From the NCBI RefSeq assembly GCF_005222675.1, contig NZ_STGE01000021.1, positions 186,001 through 250,000 of the forward strand: a stretch of 64,000 nucleotides of DNA. The letters are read 5' to 3'. A program made the translations under genes and the position numbers. Source of the stretch: Mycolicibacterium sp. CR10. GTDB taxonomy: Bacteria > Actinomycetota > Actinomycetes > Mycobacteriales > Mycobacteriaceae. Of this stretch, positions 17,534-26,600 are shown one piece after another. How positions within the stretch are numbered: the first letter of the stretch is position 1; every line of letters begins with the position of its first letter. The notes under the pieces are model-generated. The model was not told where the DNA came from, searched no databases, and saw only the letters and a list, made by a program, of their open reading frames with translations.

Positions 17534-18588
17534 TACTTTCCCTCCAAGACTGCGACCAGATTCTGTTGCAGCGCAGGCCCACTCGTCGCATGGGCCAGCA
17601 CCCTGGATGCGTTGCCGTCGAAGATGTGCCGGGCCGCGAAACCGATGCGCTCCAGACCGGCCGAGAACATCGGGTTGGCCGCCAGCGCTCCGCCGGACGG
17701 GTTGATCTTCGTCGAGCCGTTGAGGCCGATCGCCTCCTTGAGGATCAGCTGCTGGTGGCTGAAAGGCGCGTAGAGCTCGGCGATGTCGATCGAGGACGCA
17801 TCACCTCCGGTCGCCGCCTGAGCCGACGCCGCCGTCGACGTCGACACCGTCAGATCGCGGGCCCCCAGCACCGGCGTCTCGATCCGGTGCTCGATCCCAG
17901 TGATCCACGCCGGGCGCTCCCGCAGCTCGCGGGCCCGGTCGCCGGAGGCCAGCACGATCGCCGACGCGCCGTCGGTGATCGGGGCAATATCGTGGCGGCG
18001 CAACGGATCTGCGAAGTACGGACGCTCCAGCAGTTCCTCGACCGTGGTGGCCGGCTCCAGCGAGTCGACCCGTGGTGAGGCGGCCTGCGCGTCGAGCGCC
18101 ACCTGCGCCATCTGCTCGGCAGTCCACTTGCCCGAGTCCAGTCCGAAGCGGGCCTGTAGGCCTGCCATGCTCACCGCGTCGGGCCACAACGGGGCCACGG
18201 TGTAGGGGTCGGTCTGCAGTGCGAGGACCCGGCGCAGGATGCCCGCCGAGGACTTGCCGAAGCCGTACACCAGCGCGGTGTCGATCTCGCCGGTGAGCAG
18301 TTTGATGTAGGCCTCGTACAGCGCCCAGGCGGCGTCCATCTCGACGTGCGACTCGTTGATCGGCGGTATCGCGCCGATGGAGTCGATCGCCGAGATGAAC
18401 GAGAATGCCCGGCCGGCAAGGTAATCGGAGGATCCTGAGCACCAGAAGCCGATGTCGGTCTGCTTGAGGCCCAGCTCGGCATAGATCTCGGCGAAACACG
18501 GCATCAGCATTTCGACGCCATTGGTGGTTCCGTCGGTGCGGCGCACGTGTGGTGCGTGCGCGAACCCGACGACGGCAACTTCAGTCAT
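17533..18588 (-). CDS. ltp4: thiolase-like lipid-transfer protein Ltp4
   Basis: A 351-residue thiolase-fold partner of Ltp3, matching Mtb Rv3522. It also lacks the nucleophilic Cys (ESHVEMDAAWAL at that place) and keeps NPSGGALAANPMFSAGLERI near the C-terminus. Two Cys-less thiolase-like proteins coded back-to-back, with a DUF35 protein before them, resemble the Ltp2-ChsH2 type of steroid aldolase, in which a DUF35 domain is required. A heteromeric aldolase is therefore inferred. It follows the DUF35 gene by 9 bp. Confidence 0.9.
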   Translation of the reverse strand: MTEVAVVGFAHAPHVRRTDGTTNGVEMLMPCFAEIYAELGLKQTDIGFWCSGSSDYLAGRAFSFISAIDSIGAIPPINESHVEMDAAWALYEAYIKLLTGEIDTALVYGFGKSSAGILRRVLALQTDPYTVAPLWPDAVSMAGLQARFGLDSGKWTAEQMAQVALDAQAASPRVDSLEPATTVEELLERPYFADPLRRHDIAPITDGASAIVLASGDRARELRERPAWITGIEHRIETPVLGARDLTVSTSTAASAQAATGGDASSIDIAELYAPFSHQQLILKEAIGLNGSTKINPSGGALAANPMFSAGLERIGFAARHIFDGNASRVLAHATSGPALQQNLVAVLEGK

Positions 18589-18597
18589 GGCTATCCC

Positions 18598-19599
18598 TCA
18601 GAGGTGATGCTTGTAGGTGTCGTAGTCGGCGTCGGGCTCGCCCGTCGGCCGGAAGTACTCGATGTTGTCGATGCCCAGGCCCCACTCCTCGCGGGGTCGC
18701 CACACCGCCTTGACGCGCATGCCCATCTTCACCTTGTCGGCGTCGATGTCCGAAACCAGATGCAGGAAGGGGATATCCGCGCCGTCGAGCAACACGTACG
18801 CGGCGACGTAGGGCGGCTTGATCCGCTGGCCCGCGAACGGGATGTTGATGATCGCGAACGTCGTCACCGTGCCCACGTCGGGCAGTTCGATGAACTGGTC
18901 GAGCTGCTTGCCGGTCGCCGGATCCGCCTCGCGCGCCGGGAAGTACACCTTGCCGTCATCGCCGGTGCGGCCTGCCAGCAGCTTGCCGTTCTCCAGCGCG
19001 CGCAGGAACGCGCTCTCGGGAAGCGATGCCGTGTGCTGGATCTCGATGCTGCTCGGCGACACCAGCATGGTCACCGGATCCAGCCCTTCGGCCGGGGCGG
19101 GAATCTCTTCAGCCTGGTCGCCGAGGGCGAAGTAGGCGATGTCGGTGATCGCGCCGACGGTCTCGTCCACCCAGTGCGCGTGCACCCGGGTGCCGGTGCT
19201 GATGGATTCGGAGGAACCCGCAGCTCCGACATCAACGGCGTGCAGCAGCGGGGTGTCCGCCCCGTCCAGAGTGATCAGCGCCCAGGCGAACGGCCGGTCC
19301 AGTGGCTGGCCCTCGAGGGGGTCCGGTTGCCATGTCCACGACACCACCGTGCCGACGCTGGAAACGGGGACGACCTCGGTCAGAGCCTCGTACGTCACGG
19401 GGTCATACTCAGCGGGCGGAACGTGCACCCGGCCATCCGACCCGCGCACCCCGACAATGCGTCGCTCGCGCAGAGCGGTGAAGAACTCGCCGAGGAGTGG
19501 TCCTACTGAACGGGTGTAGTCGAAGGACAGCTTCAGAGGCGCCGAAAGTGGCGGCTCATGGGGATCGATCTGCACCGGGCTGCTTTGGCTGGTGGTCAC
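18598..19599 (-). CDS. tandem DUF35 (OB-fold) protein, Rv3521-like
   Basis: A 333-residue protein with two DUF35-like modules. The first (about 30-170) contains FFTALRERRIVGVRGSDGRV and PPAEYDP; the second (about 180-330) contains FLRALENGKLLAGRTGDDGK and FPAREADP. In both, the zinc-ribbon cysteines usual for DUF35 are absent. It heads the operon with ltp4 and ltp3 and is probably their acyl-CoA-binding partner. The GTG at 19599 is chosen, only 9 bp from the KstR box, which suggests a leaderless message; the open frame extending further upstream crosses the promoter and the divergent gene. A later GTG would give about 320 residues. Confidence 0.83.
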   Translation of the reverse strand: MTTSQSSPVQIDPHEPPLSAPLKLSFDYTRSVGPLLGEFFTALRERRIVGVRGSDGRVHVPPAEYDPVTYEALTEVVPVSSVGTVVSWTWQPDPLEGQPLDRPFAWALITLDGADTPLLHAVDVGAAGSSESISTGTRVHAHWVDETVGAITDIAYFALGDQAEEIPAPAEGLDPVTMLVSPSSIEIQHTASLPESAFLRALENGKLLAGRTGDDGKVYFPAREADPATGKQLDQFIELPDVGTVTTFAIINIPFAGQRIKPPYVAAYVLLDGADIPFLHLVSDIDADKVKMGMRVKAVWRPREEWGLGIDNIEYFRPTGEPDADYDTYKHHL

Positions 19600-19608
19600 G
19601 GCATCGAG

Positions 19609-19622
19609 TAGAACAGGTTCTA
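19609..19622. promoter_or_regulatory. KstR operator (DUF35-ltp operon / LLM gene)
   Basis: TAGAACAGGTTCTA fits TnnAACnnGTTnnA with symmetric outer arms. It lies 10 bp from the GTG of the DUF35 gene and 70 bp from the ATG of the divergent LLM gene. Confidence 0.87.
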
Positions 19623-19692
19623 AGTTTCGTTTCAAGACAGGTCCGGAGGTAGCGCGAATGATCGCGAATGAAGCAGAGGGTGGGGTGGCGGA

Positions 19693-20724
19693 ATGAAGCT
19701 CGGTCTTCAACTCGGTTATTGGGGCGCGCAGCCGCCGACCAACCATGCGGAACTGGTCGCCGCGGCCGAGGAGGCCGGCTTCGACACTGTGTTCACCGCC
19801 GAGGCGTGGGGTTCGGACGCCTACACACCGCTGGCGTGGTGGGGCCGCGAGACGACGAAGATGCGGCTGGGCACCTCGGTTATCCAGCTGTCTGGGCGTA
19901 CCCCGACGGCGTGCGCGATGGCGGCGCTGACGCTGGACCATCTGTCCGGCGGTCGACACATCCTGGGCCTCGGCGTCTCCGGCCCGCAGGTCGTCGAGGG
20001 CTGGTACGGGGCCAAGTTCCCCAAGCCGCTGGCCCGCACCCGCGAGTACGTCGACATCCTGCGGCAGGTCTGGGCCCGGGAGGCGCCGGTGCACAGCGAC
20101 GGCCCGCACTACCCGTTGCCGCTGACCGGCGAGGGCACCACCGGCCTCGGCAAGAACCTCAAGCCCATCACCCACCCGTTGCGCGCCGACATCCCGGTGA
20201 TGCTCGGCGCCGAAGGGCCGAAGAACGTGGCGCTGGCCGCCGAGATCTGCGATGGCTGGCTGCCGATCTTCTACTCGCCGCGCATCGCCGGCATGTACAA
20301 CGAGTGGCTGGACGAGGGTTTCGCGCGCCCGGGGGCACGCCGCACGCGGGAGACGTTCGAGATCTGCGCGACGGCGCAGGTGGTGGTCACCGACGACCGC
20401 CCGGCAATCATGGAGCTGATGAAGCCGCACCTGGCGCTGTACATGGGTGGGATGGGGGCCGAGGACACCAACTTCCACGCCGACGTCTACCGCCGCATGG
20501 GCTACGCGGAGGTTGTCGACGACGTCACTCGACTGTTCCGCTCCGATCGAAAGGACGAGGCCGCGAAGGTCATTCCCGACGAGCTGGTCGATGACTCGGC
20601 GATCGTCGGTGACCTGGCCTACGTGCAGGAGCAGGTCAAGGCGTGGGAGGCCGCGGGCGTCACGATGATGGTCGTCGGGGCACGCTCGCCCGAGCAGATC
20701 CGCGATCTGGCCGGTCTGGTCTGA
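19693..20724 (+). CDS. LLM-class F420-dependent oxidoreductase, Rv3520c-like
   Basis: A 343-residue luciferase-like TIM-barrel enzyme that opens MKLGLQLGYWGAQPPTNHAE. It contains DTVFTAEAWGSDAYTPLAWW and LGTSVIQLSGRTPTACAMAA, motifs of F420-binding LLM proteins. It matches Mtb Rv3520c in length and context. It is divergent from the DUF35-ltp operon across a shared KstR box and is unrelated in close sequence to the LLM at 15468-16346, so the cluster carries two such enzymes. Substrate unknown. Confidence 0.87.
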   Translation: MKLGLQLGYWGAQPPTNHAELVAAAEEAGFDTVFTAEAWGSDAYTPLAWWGRETTKMRLGTSVIQLSGRTPTACAMAALTLDHLSGGRHILGLGVSGPQVVEGWYGAKFPKPLARTREYVDILRQVWAREAPVHSDGPHYPLPLTGEGTTGLGKNLKPITHPLRADIPVMLGAEGPKNVALAAEICDGWLPIFYSPRIAGMYNEWLDEGFARPGARRTRETFEICATAQVVVTDDRPAIMELMKPHLALYMGGMGAEDTNFHADVYRRMGYAEVVDDVTRLFRSDRKDEAAKVIPDELVDDSAIVGDLAYVQEQVKAWEAAGVTMMVVGARSPEQIRDLAGLV

Positions 20725-20750
20725 GCGCGCTGTCCGTCGCGAAGGCGTCG

Positions 20751-20813
20751 CGCCGAAAGTACGGTTTATGACGAAAATCGGCCGGCGACTATCAGAAATC
20801 GTACGTTCGGCGG
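20751..20813. repeat. second type of palindromic element, terminator-like
   Basis: An imperfect inverted repeat: CGCCGAAAGTACGGTTTATGA on the left (first 20 bases from 20751) pairs with a right arm ending GTACGTTCGGCGG near 20813. It has the same general size (about 63 bp) and the same terminal CGCCGAA as copies A-D, but a different core. It sits between convergent genes, where it may act as a bidirectional terminator. Confidence 0.65.
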
Positions 20814-20889
20814 CGCGGACCTGGGCGGGCGACTAGACACTTCCTTGCGCGGTGTCTACTACGGGTTCTAGATTGGCCGGATGACCCGG

Positions 20890-21615
20890 TCAGTCGAGGA
20901 TGTGGGCGTCACCGAACGTCATGTCGACGTGCCCCACCGAACCGGACACCATCGCGCGCTTGGGCAGCCCCAGCGAAGCCAGCTCCCGTGCGTAGGCGTG
21001 ATCACCGAGGCGAAGCGTCGCGCCGCCGGGTCGCATCCGCAGCCCGCTGGTCTTCATCTCCCACGGCACCTCCCGCGTCGTGCCGTCGGCGTAGGTGTAG
21101 GTCTTGAGCACCTGAGGCTTGGCGGTCAACGCGGCCGGCAGCGGGATGCCGCCCTTCCAGTCGATGCCCGCGATCAGCGAACCGTTTTCGCGGACGTCGA
21201 ACCCGAAGCCTCCTGCGCCGTCACGGACATCGAAGTCCGCCATGATCTTGGGGAACCCCCAGATGCTGCGGCCGGCCTCCAATGTGAACGCCTGATCGAC
21301 GGGCAGATGGTGGATGAGCGCGGCCGCATCGCCGAGCGCCCGCAGCCCGCGGGCGTGCGAGCCGGGCGGGTTGACCATCACGCACGTGCCGAACTCGTTG
21401 TACTGCCCGAGATCCCCGTCGATGTAGCGGGCCAGCATCAGATTGACCACGGCCCGCCCCGGGCGGTGCTGGCAGACCTCGAGACCGCTGTAGTCGATGA
21501 GGCGCTGCGCGGCGGCGGCGTCGACGGAGAACATCGCGGTGTGCACGTCGGCCTTGCGGACCCGTACGGGCATGGTAAGAACGGTGCCGGCGATGGTGTG
21601 CTGGGTGGGGGCCAT
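20890..21615 (-). CDS. acetoacetate decarboxylase-fold protein, Rv3519-like
   Basis: A 241-residue soluble protein of the acetoacetate decarboxylase superfamily. It shows GLEVCQHRPGRAVVNLMLARY, a central NEFGTCVMVNPPG, and LEAGRSIWGFPKIMADFDV, where the WGFPK segment contains the Lys that forms the Schiff base in true decarboxylases. It lies between the Rv3520c-like gene and cyp142, as Rv3519 does in Mtb. The ATG at 21615 is chosen; one four codons upstream is possible. A role on a keto or enol intermediate of sterol breakdown is inferred. Confidence 0.75.
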   Translation of the reverse strand: MAPTQHTIAGTVLTMPVRVRKADVHTAMFSVDAAAAQRLIDYSGLEVCQHRPGRAVVNLMLARYIDGDLGQYNEFGTCVMVNPPGSHARGLRALGDAAALIHHLPVDQAFTLEAGRSIWGFPKIMADFDVRDGAGGFGFDVRENGSLIAGIDWKGGIPLPAALTAKPQVLKTYTYADGTTREVPWEMKTSGLRMRPGGATLRLGDHAYARELASLGLPKRAMVSGSVGHVDMTFGDAHILD

Positions 21616-21632
21616 GCCCGACACCATAAGTC

Positions 21633-22202
21633 CTATCCGTTCAGCTGTGCACTGATCTGGCGCGCGAGGTCGAGGGCGGCGTCGTCGGCTTCAGGGCCCA
21701 TCATGGTGAGCACCGCGACCTGCACGGTGTTGGAGCGGTTGCCGGCGGCGAACTCGACGGATCCACTGCCGAGGAAACGCATTCCGTCCGGCCCCGGTCT
21801 GGTCGGGCCCGGTCTCGTCGGGTCGGACCCCTCCTCGATGGGGGGCAGGATGCCGTCGGTCGCGGTGCCCGGGCGGCCGATCTCCACCGACACCGATTCA
21901 TATGTCAGGGGGTTCTCCCAGATGCAGCCGGGCATGTCAGGATCGGTACCCGTCGGCGTCCCCTCGACCTCGGCTGCCAGCAGTGTGGCGATCCCGTCGG
22001 TGGGAATCAGGGCGCAGGCGTCGATCGGTGCGGCGGGCGCCTCACGCGCCGCCGTTGTCTCACCGGGCGGAGTCTCGTCGGTCGCCGCGGACGATCCGCC
22101 CGAGCTGTCTTCGGATCCGCAGGCGGCGCCGATGACACCGACCGAAAGCGCCAGAACTGCGGCGGTGAAACCACGGCGGATGCGAAACTCGCTGGGATTC
22201 AT
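21633..22202 (-). CDS. DUF3558-type lipoprotein
   Basis: A 189-residue predicted lipoprotein. A basic N-terminus and hydrophobic stretch lead to VIGAACG, with lipidated C28 as the likely first mature residue. Then follows a Ser/Glu/Thr-rich linker (about 30-55) and a compact domain with two cysteines (DACALIPTDG and MPGCIWENP), the layout of mycobacterial DUF3558 lipoproteins. It is divergent from cyp142, and its stop is 17 bp from the next minus-strand gene, so both may share a promoter. Function unknown. Confidence 0.8.
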   Translation of the reverse strand: MNPSEFRIRRGFTAAVLALSVGVIGAACGSEDSSGGSSAATDETPPGETTAAREAPAAPIDACALIPTDGIATLLAAEVEGTPTGTDPDMPGCIWENPLTYESVSVEIGRPGTATDGILPPIEEGSDPTRPGPTRPGPDGMRFLGSGSVEFAAGNRSNTVQVAVLTMMGPEADDAALDLARQISAQLNG

Positions 22203-22280
22203 GCCCAGCGACGTTAGCGACTCTCGCCGTGTCGTGCCCCTCTTCCCCACTACGCAAGCCCATCGACCGGAGGCCAGCCG

Positions 22281-23507
22281 ATGACAAGCACCATCTCGAC
22301 GACCAGCGCAACGACCGTCCCGGACGTCGATCTCGCCGACGGCAACTTCTACGCCGACGGACGAGCGGCGCGCGACGCGTACCGCTGGATGCGCGCCAAC
22401 CAGCCGGTGTTCCGTGACCGCAACGGGCTGGCCGCGGCCACCACGCACCAGGCCGTGCTGGACGCCGAACGCGCCCCCGAACTGTTCTCGTCGGCGGGTG
22501 GCATCCGGCCCGACCAGCCCGGCATGCCCTACATGATCGACATGGACGATCCCGCACATCTGTTGCGGCGCAAGCTCGTCAACTCCGGGTTCACCCGCAA
22601 GCGCGTGATGGACAAGCTGCCTTCGATCGAGCGGCTGTGTGACACGTTGATCGACGCGGTGATCGAAAAGGGCGAGTGCGACTTCGTGCGGGACATCGCC
22701 GCACCGCTGCCGATGGCGGTCATCGGCGACATGCTCGGCGTGTTGCCCGAGGAGCGCGACATGCTGCTCAAGTGGTCCGACGACCTGGTGTGCGGGCTGA
22801 GCTCCCACGTCGACGAGAAAACCGTCCAGCTGCTGATGGACACGTTCGCCGCCTATACCGCGTTCACGATGGACGTCATCGCCAAGCGTCGCGCCGAGCC
22901 CACCGACGACCTGTTCTCGATCCTGGTGCACGCCGAGGTCGAGGGCGAGCGGATGTCGGACGACGAGATCGTGATGGAGACGCTGCTGATCCTCATCGGC
23001 GGCGACGAGACGACACGGCACACCCTGTCGGGCGGCACCGAGCAGCTACTGCGCCACCGCGATCAGTGGGAGGCGTGCGTGGCCGACCCGTCGGCGCTGC
23101 TGCCCGGCGCGATCGAGGAGATGCTGCGCTGGACGTCACCGGTGAAGAACATGTGCCGCACGCTGACCGCCGACACCGAGTTCCACGGGACCGCATTGCG
23201 CAAGGACGAGAAGATCATGCTGATGTTCGAGTCGGCCAACTTCGACGAGGGTGTGTTTGGCGACCCGGAGAACTTTCGCATCGACCGGAACCCCAACAAT
23301 CACTTGGCATTCGGCTTCGGAACCCACTTCTGCATGGGCAACCAGCTGGCGCGCCTCGAGTTGAAGATCATGTTGACCCGGGTGCTGGAACGGATGCCCG
23401 ATCTGCGGCTGGCCGACGCCGACATGCTGCCGCTGCGGCCCGCCAACTTCGTCAGCGGACTCGAGGCGATGCCGGTGGTGTTCACGCCGGCGAAGCCGCT
23501 GGACTGA
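22281..23507 (+). CDS. cyp142: cytochrome P450 CYP142 (cholest-4-en-3-one 26-hydroxylase)
   Basis: A 408-residue soluble P450 very similar to Mtb CYP142A1 across its length (DVDLADGNFYA, YRWMRANQPVFRDRNGLAAA and MIDMDDPAHLLRRKLVN are shared). It has an I-helix oxygen-binding motif GGDETTRH (240-247), the ExxR-region EEMLRW, and a haem-ligand loop FGFGTHFCMGNQLA with C351. CYP142 oxidises the terminal carbon of the sterol side chain, giving the 26-acid that FadD19 can activate. GGAGG lies shortly before the ATG. No KstR box is visible in the 78-bp gap to the divergent lipoprotein gene. Confidence 0.94.
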   Translation: MTSTISTTSATTVPDVDLADGNFYADGRAARDAYRWMRANQPVFRDRNGLAAATTHQAVLDAERAPELFSSAGGIRPDQPGMPYMIDMDDPAHLLRRKLVNSGFTRKRVMDKLPSIERLCDTLIDAVIEKGECDFVRDIAAPLPMAVIGDMLGVLPEERDMLLKWSDDLVCGLSSHVDEKTVQLLMDTFAAYTAFTMDVIAKRRAEPTDDLFSILVHAEVEGERMSDDEIVMETLLILIGGDETTRHTLSGGTEQLLRHRDQWEACVADPSALLPGAIEEMLRWTSPVKNMCRTLTADTEFHGTALRKDEKIMLMFESANFDEGVFGDPENFRIDRNPNNHLAFGFGTHFCMGNQLARLELKIMLTRVLERMPDLRLADADMLPLRPANFVSGLEAMPVVFTPAKPLD

Positions 23508-23511
23508 CCAT

Positions 23512-23576
23512 CCGCCGAAGTGGCATTCCACCAGTGCCTGTCTCACACTTTCGCTGCTGGAATGCCATTTCGGCGG
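23512..23576. repeat. palindromic repeat, copy C (upstream of the giant gene)
   Basis: An inverted repeat with arms of about 23 bp (left core CCGAAGTGGCATTCCACCAG, right core CTGGAATGCCATTTCGGCGG), 21 of 23 positions pairing, and a loop containing CTCACACTTTC. It lies 5 bp after the cyp142 stop and 67 bp before the giant gene, in the same orientation as copy D. Confidence 0.85.
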
Positions 23577-23642
23577 ACGTTGAGGCCGCGCCTTTACCAG
23601 ACCTTGACCGTGTGTTGAATCCACCCGCCAACAATCGCAAGC

Positions 23643-26600
23643 GTGAGTACGCTTTATTCGGTGGAGCTGGGGGTTCTGGGGCCTCTACACGTCCGGCGGT
23701 TCGGTCTTCCGGTCGCGATCCCGGGCGCTAAGCCTCGTTCCATCCTCACGTTTCTCGGATTGAACGGCGGTGCCGTCGTTCCCGGAGAGACGCTCGTCGA
23801 ATTGCTCTGGGGGACGGACCCACCGCGCACTGCCGCCAAGGCGCTCCAAACCCACATTTCGGCGCTGCGGCGCGCGCTTGGTGACGGCTTCGTGCTGACC
23901 CAGGGGACCGGGTGGACCCTGAACGAGGCCGAGATCGACGCCCTTCGCTATACGGAGGCGACCGGACAGGGGCGTGAAGCCATGGCCGCAGGGGATGCCA
24001 GTCAGGCCGCAGCCCGCTTCGATGAAGCACTGAGGCTGTGGCGTGGCGCGCCTGAACTGCCCGATGGCCGGCGCGGCGAAACGGCGCGGACACGTTGGGT
24101 CGAAGGACACGCCGCGCTGGTCGAGGATCGGGCGGATGCACTGCTGGCGACGGGCCGATCCGCGGAGCTCATCGGGGAACTGGAAGCAGCGATCTCCGAT
24201 GCTCCACTGCGCGAGCGGCGCTGGGGCCAGCTGATGCTCGCCCTCTACCGCGCGGGCCGCCAAGGTGAAGCCCTTGCGGCGTACCAGCGTGCCCGCGCGT
24301 TGCTTGCCGACGAGTTGGGGGTCGATCCGGGGCCGGACCTCCGCAGGTTGGAATCCAAAATCGTCGTGCAAGACCTAGCACTGGAATTACCAGCCTCCCA
24401 ATATATTTCATCCGTCATGCGCGCGGTGACATTTTTGCTCACCGATATCGAGGGCTCGACCGCCGCGTGGGAGGCCGACGCCGACGCGATGGCGGCCGCA
24501 CTTGCGCGTCACGACGAGATCGTCGAGCAGGTCGTCACTTTCCGCGGTGGGAGACTCATCAAGACCCGCGGCGAGGGCGATGCGACGTTCTCGGTATTCG
24601 ACCGCCCGTCGGGGGCGGCCGCGGCGGCTGTCGAATTGCAGGAAGCCATCCGCCGCGAAACGTGGGCGCTGGCCGAACCGATGCGAATCCGGATCGCCCT
24701 GCACACCGGCGAGGTCGAGTTTCGTGACGGCGACTACTTCGGTCGCGCGGTCAACCGAGCCGCCCGGCTACGGTCGCTGGCCACCGGCGGCCAAACCCTG
24801 TGCTCGGGGGCGACGGCGGAACTCGTCATCGATTCACTGGCCGATGACGTCGTACTGGCCGACCTGGGGATGCGCGAGCTGAAGAACCTCGCGCGCCCGG
24901 AGCACGTGTTCGAGCTGCGCCTCGACACGACCGATGATCGCGCTGTTACCGCCGCCGAAGCGTCGACAATGGCCCGTCCCGACCTACCCGCCGCGCTATC
25001 TGGTGGCGGTCTGTTCGTGGGCCGCGGTGGCGAACTCGCACAGCTGCTGGAGGCGTGGGGGGCCACGCTCAGCGCAGGAACGCGTGCAGTACTGATCGCC
25101 GGTGAACCCGGCGTCGGCAAGACCCGGTTGGCCGGCGAATGGTCGCGCAAGGCCTACAGCCAGGACGCCGTCGTCCTGTACGGCCGCTGTGACGAGGATC
25201 TGGGGGCGCCGTATCAGCCCTTCGCCGAGGCATTGCGGACGCTGGTGCCCTGTCTGGGTAGTGAGCGGCTCCGCGGATTGCGCGGCGTCGAGTCATTGCT
25301 TCCACTCGTTCCGGCCCTGACCGAGGTGCTACCCGACCTGGCCGCGGCGCCGCGTGCCGCCCCGGACGCCGAGCGCTACGCGCTGTTCGACGCGGTCGTC
25401 GCACTTCTGGGCGTCGCCTCCGCGAGTGCACCGATCGTCCTGGTCCTTGATGACCTGCATTGGGCCGCCAAGCCGACGTTGCTGTTGTTACGGCATCTGC
25501 TCCGCTTCGGAGAGCAGGCCCGTGTGCAGATCGTCGGTACCTACCGCAGCACCGACCTTGATCGCGCGCATCCGCTCGCAGCGATGCTCGCTGATCTGCA
25601 TCGCGACGGCTCTGCCACACGCCTATCGCTCGGCGGTCTCGACAAGGACGACGTCACCGCCTACGTCGCCGAAGCCGGCTACGACGACGACGAGCTGGCC
25701 CGGGCGCTGGCGTCGGTCACCGGCGGCAATCCCTTCTTCCTCATCGAGGCCCTGCGCCACGTCGACGAAAGTGACGGTCATTGGGATCCAAACAGCTTGC
25801 CGCAGGGCGTGCGGGAAGCTGTGAGTCGCAGGCTGTCCCGCCTTCCGGCCGAAACGAACAAAGCGCTCGCGGCGGCCGCGGTGGTCGGCAGCCGATTCGG
25901 CATCGAGCTCGTCGAGCGGGTCGTCGAGCGTGACCTCGTCGATGCCTTCGACGAAGCCGGTAAGGCGGGCATCGTCATCGAAGAACCGGGTGGACGATAC
26001 CGGTTCAACCACGCCCTCGTGAGGCAGTCGCTGCTCGCCGAACTGCCCTCCGTGCGACGCATGCGCCTGCACCACAAGATCGCCGTGGCCCTGGAATCCG
26101 AATCGGGCGCCGGCGACGAACTCGTGGGGGAACTGGCCTACCACTACTTCGAATGTGCATGGGCGGGCAATGCGGGCAGGGCCGTCGAGTATTGCCGGCG
26201 CGCCGCGGATCAGGCGATGGCGCGCCTCGGCTACGAAGGCGCGGCCGACCTGTACGACAAGGCGCTGCACGCGCTCGAGGAACTCGACGACGAGCCACCC
26301 GACCGCGCAGACCAGCAGGCCGAGCTGCTCGTTGCCCGTTGCGAGGCGTTGTTGGCCGCCGGTGACGTGGTGTCCGCGGCCGGTGCGGTGGCGCAACTAC
26401 TCTCGGCTGCGAAAGATTCCGTGCGACTTGCCGCCTGGGGCACGTGCTTCGATGGACAGCTGTCGATGCTCACCGACCCCGAGCGCCTCGACGAGATCGA
26501 AGCCGCGGTCGGAGCCGCCGCCGGGTCGCTGGCTGAACTCGGCGACGCTGCCGGAGAGGCCAAGGCGCACACCGTAAGGGCCAGCTGCCTGGCCCGACTC

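Noticed and set aside
19600..20478. Upstream extension of the DUF35 frame, giving a 626-codon reading.
   Set aside because: It runs through the KstR promoter and antisense through the LLM oxidoreductase. Homology begins only near 19599.
20857..20870. KstR-like sequence TACTACGGGTTCTA.
   Set aside because: It misses the AAC core in one half (TAC) and lies between two convergent gene ends where no promoter is needed. It may be a relic of an ancestral arrangement.
20881..22284. 467-codon plus-strand open frame opposite the decarboxylase-fold and DUF3558 genes.
   Set aside because: It is antisense to two genes with recognisable features, spans their gap, and has no domain of its own.
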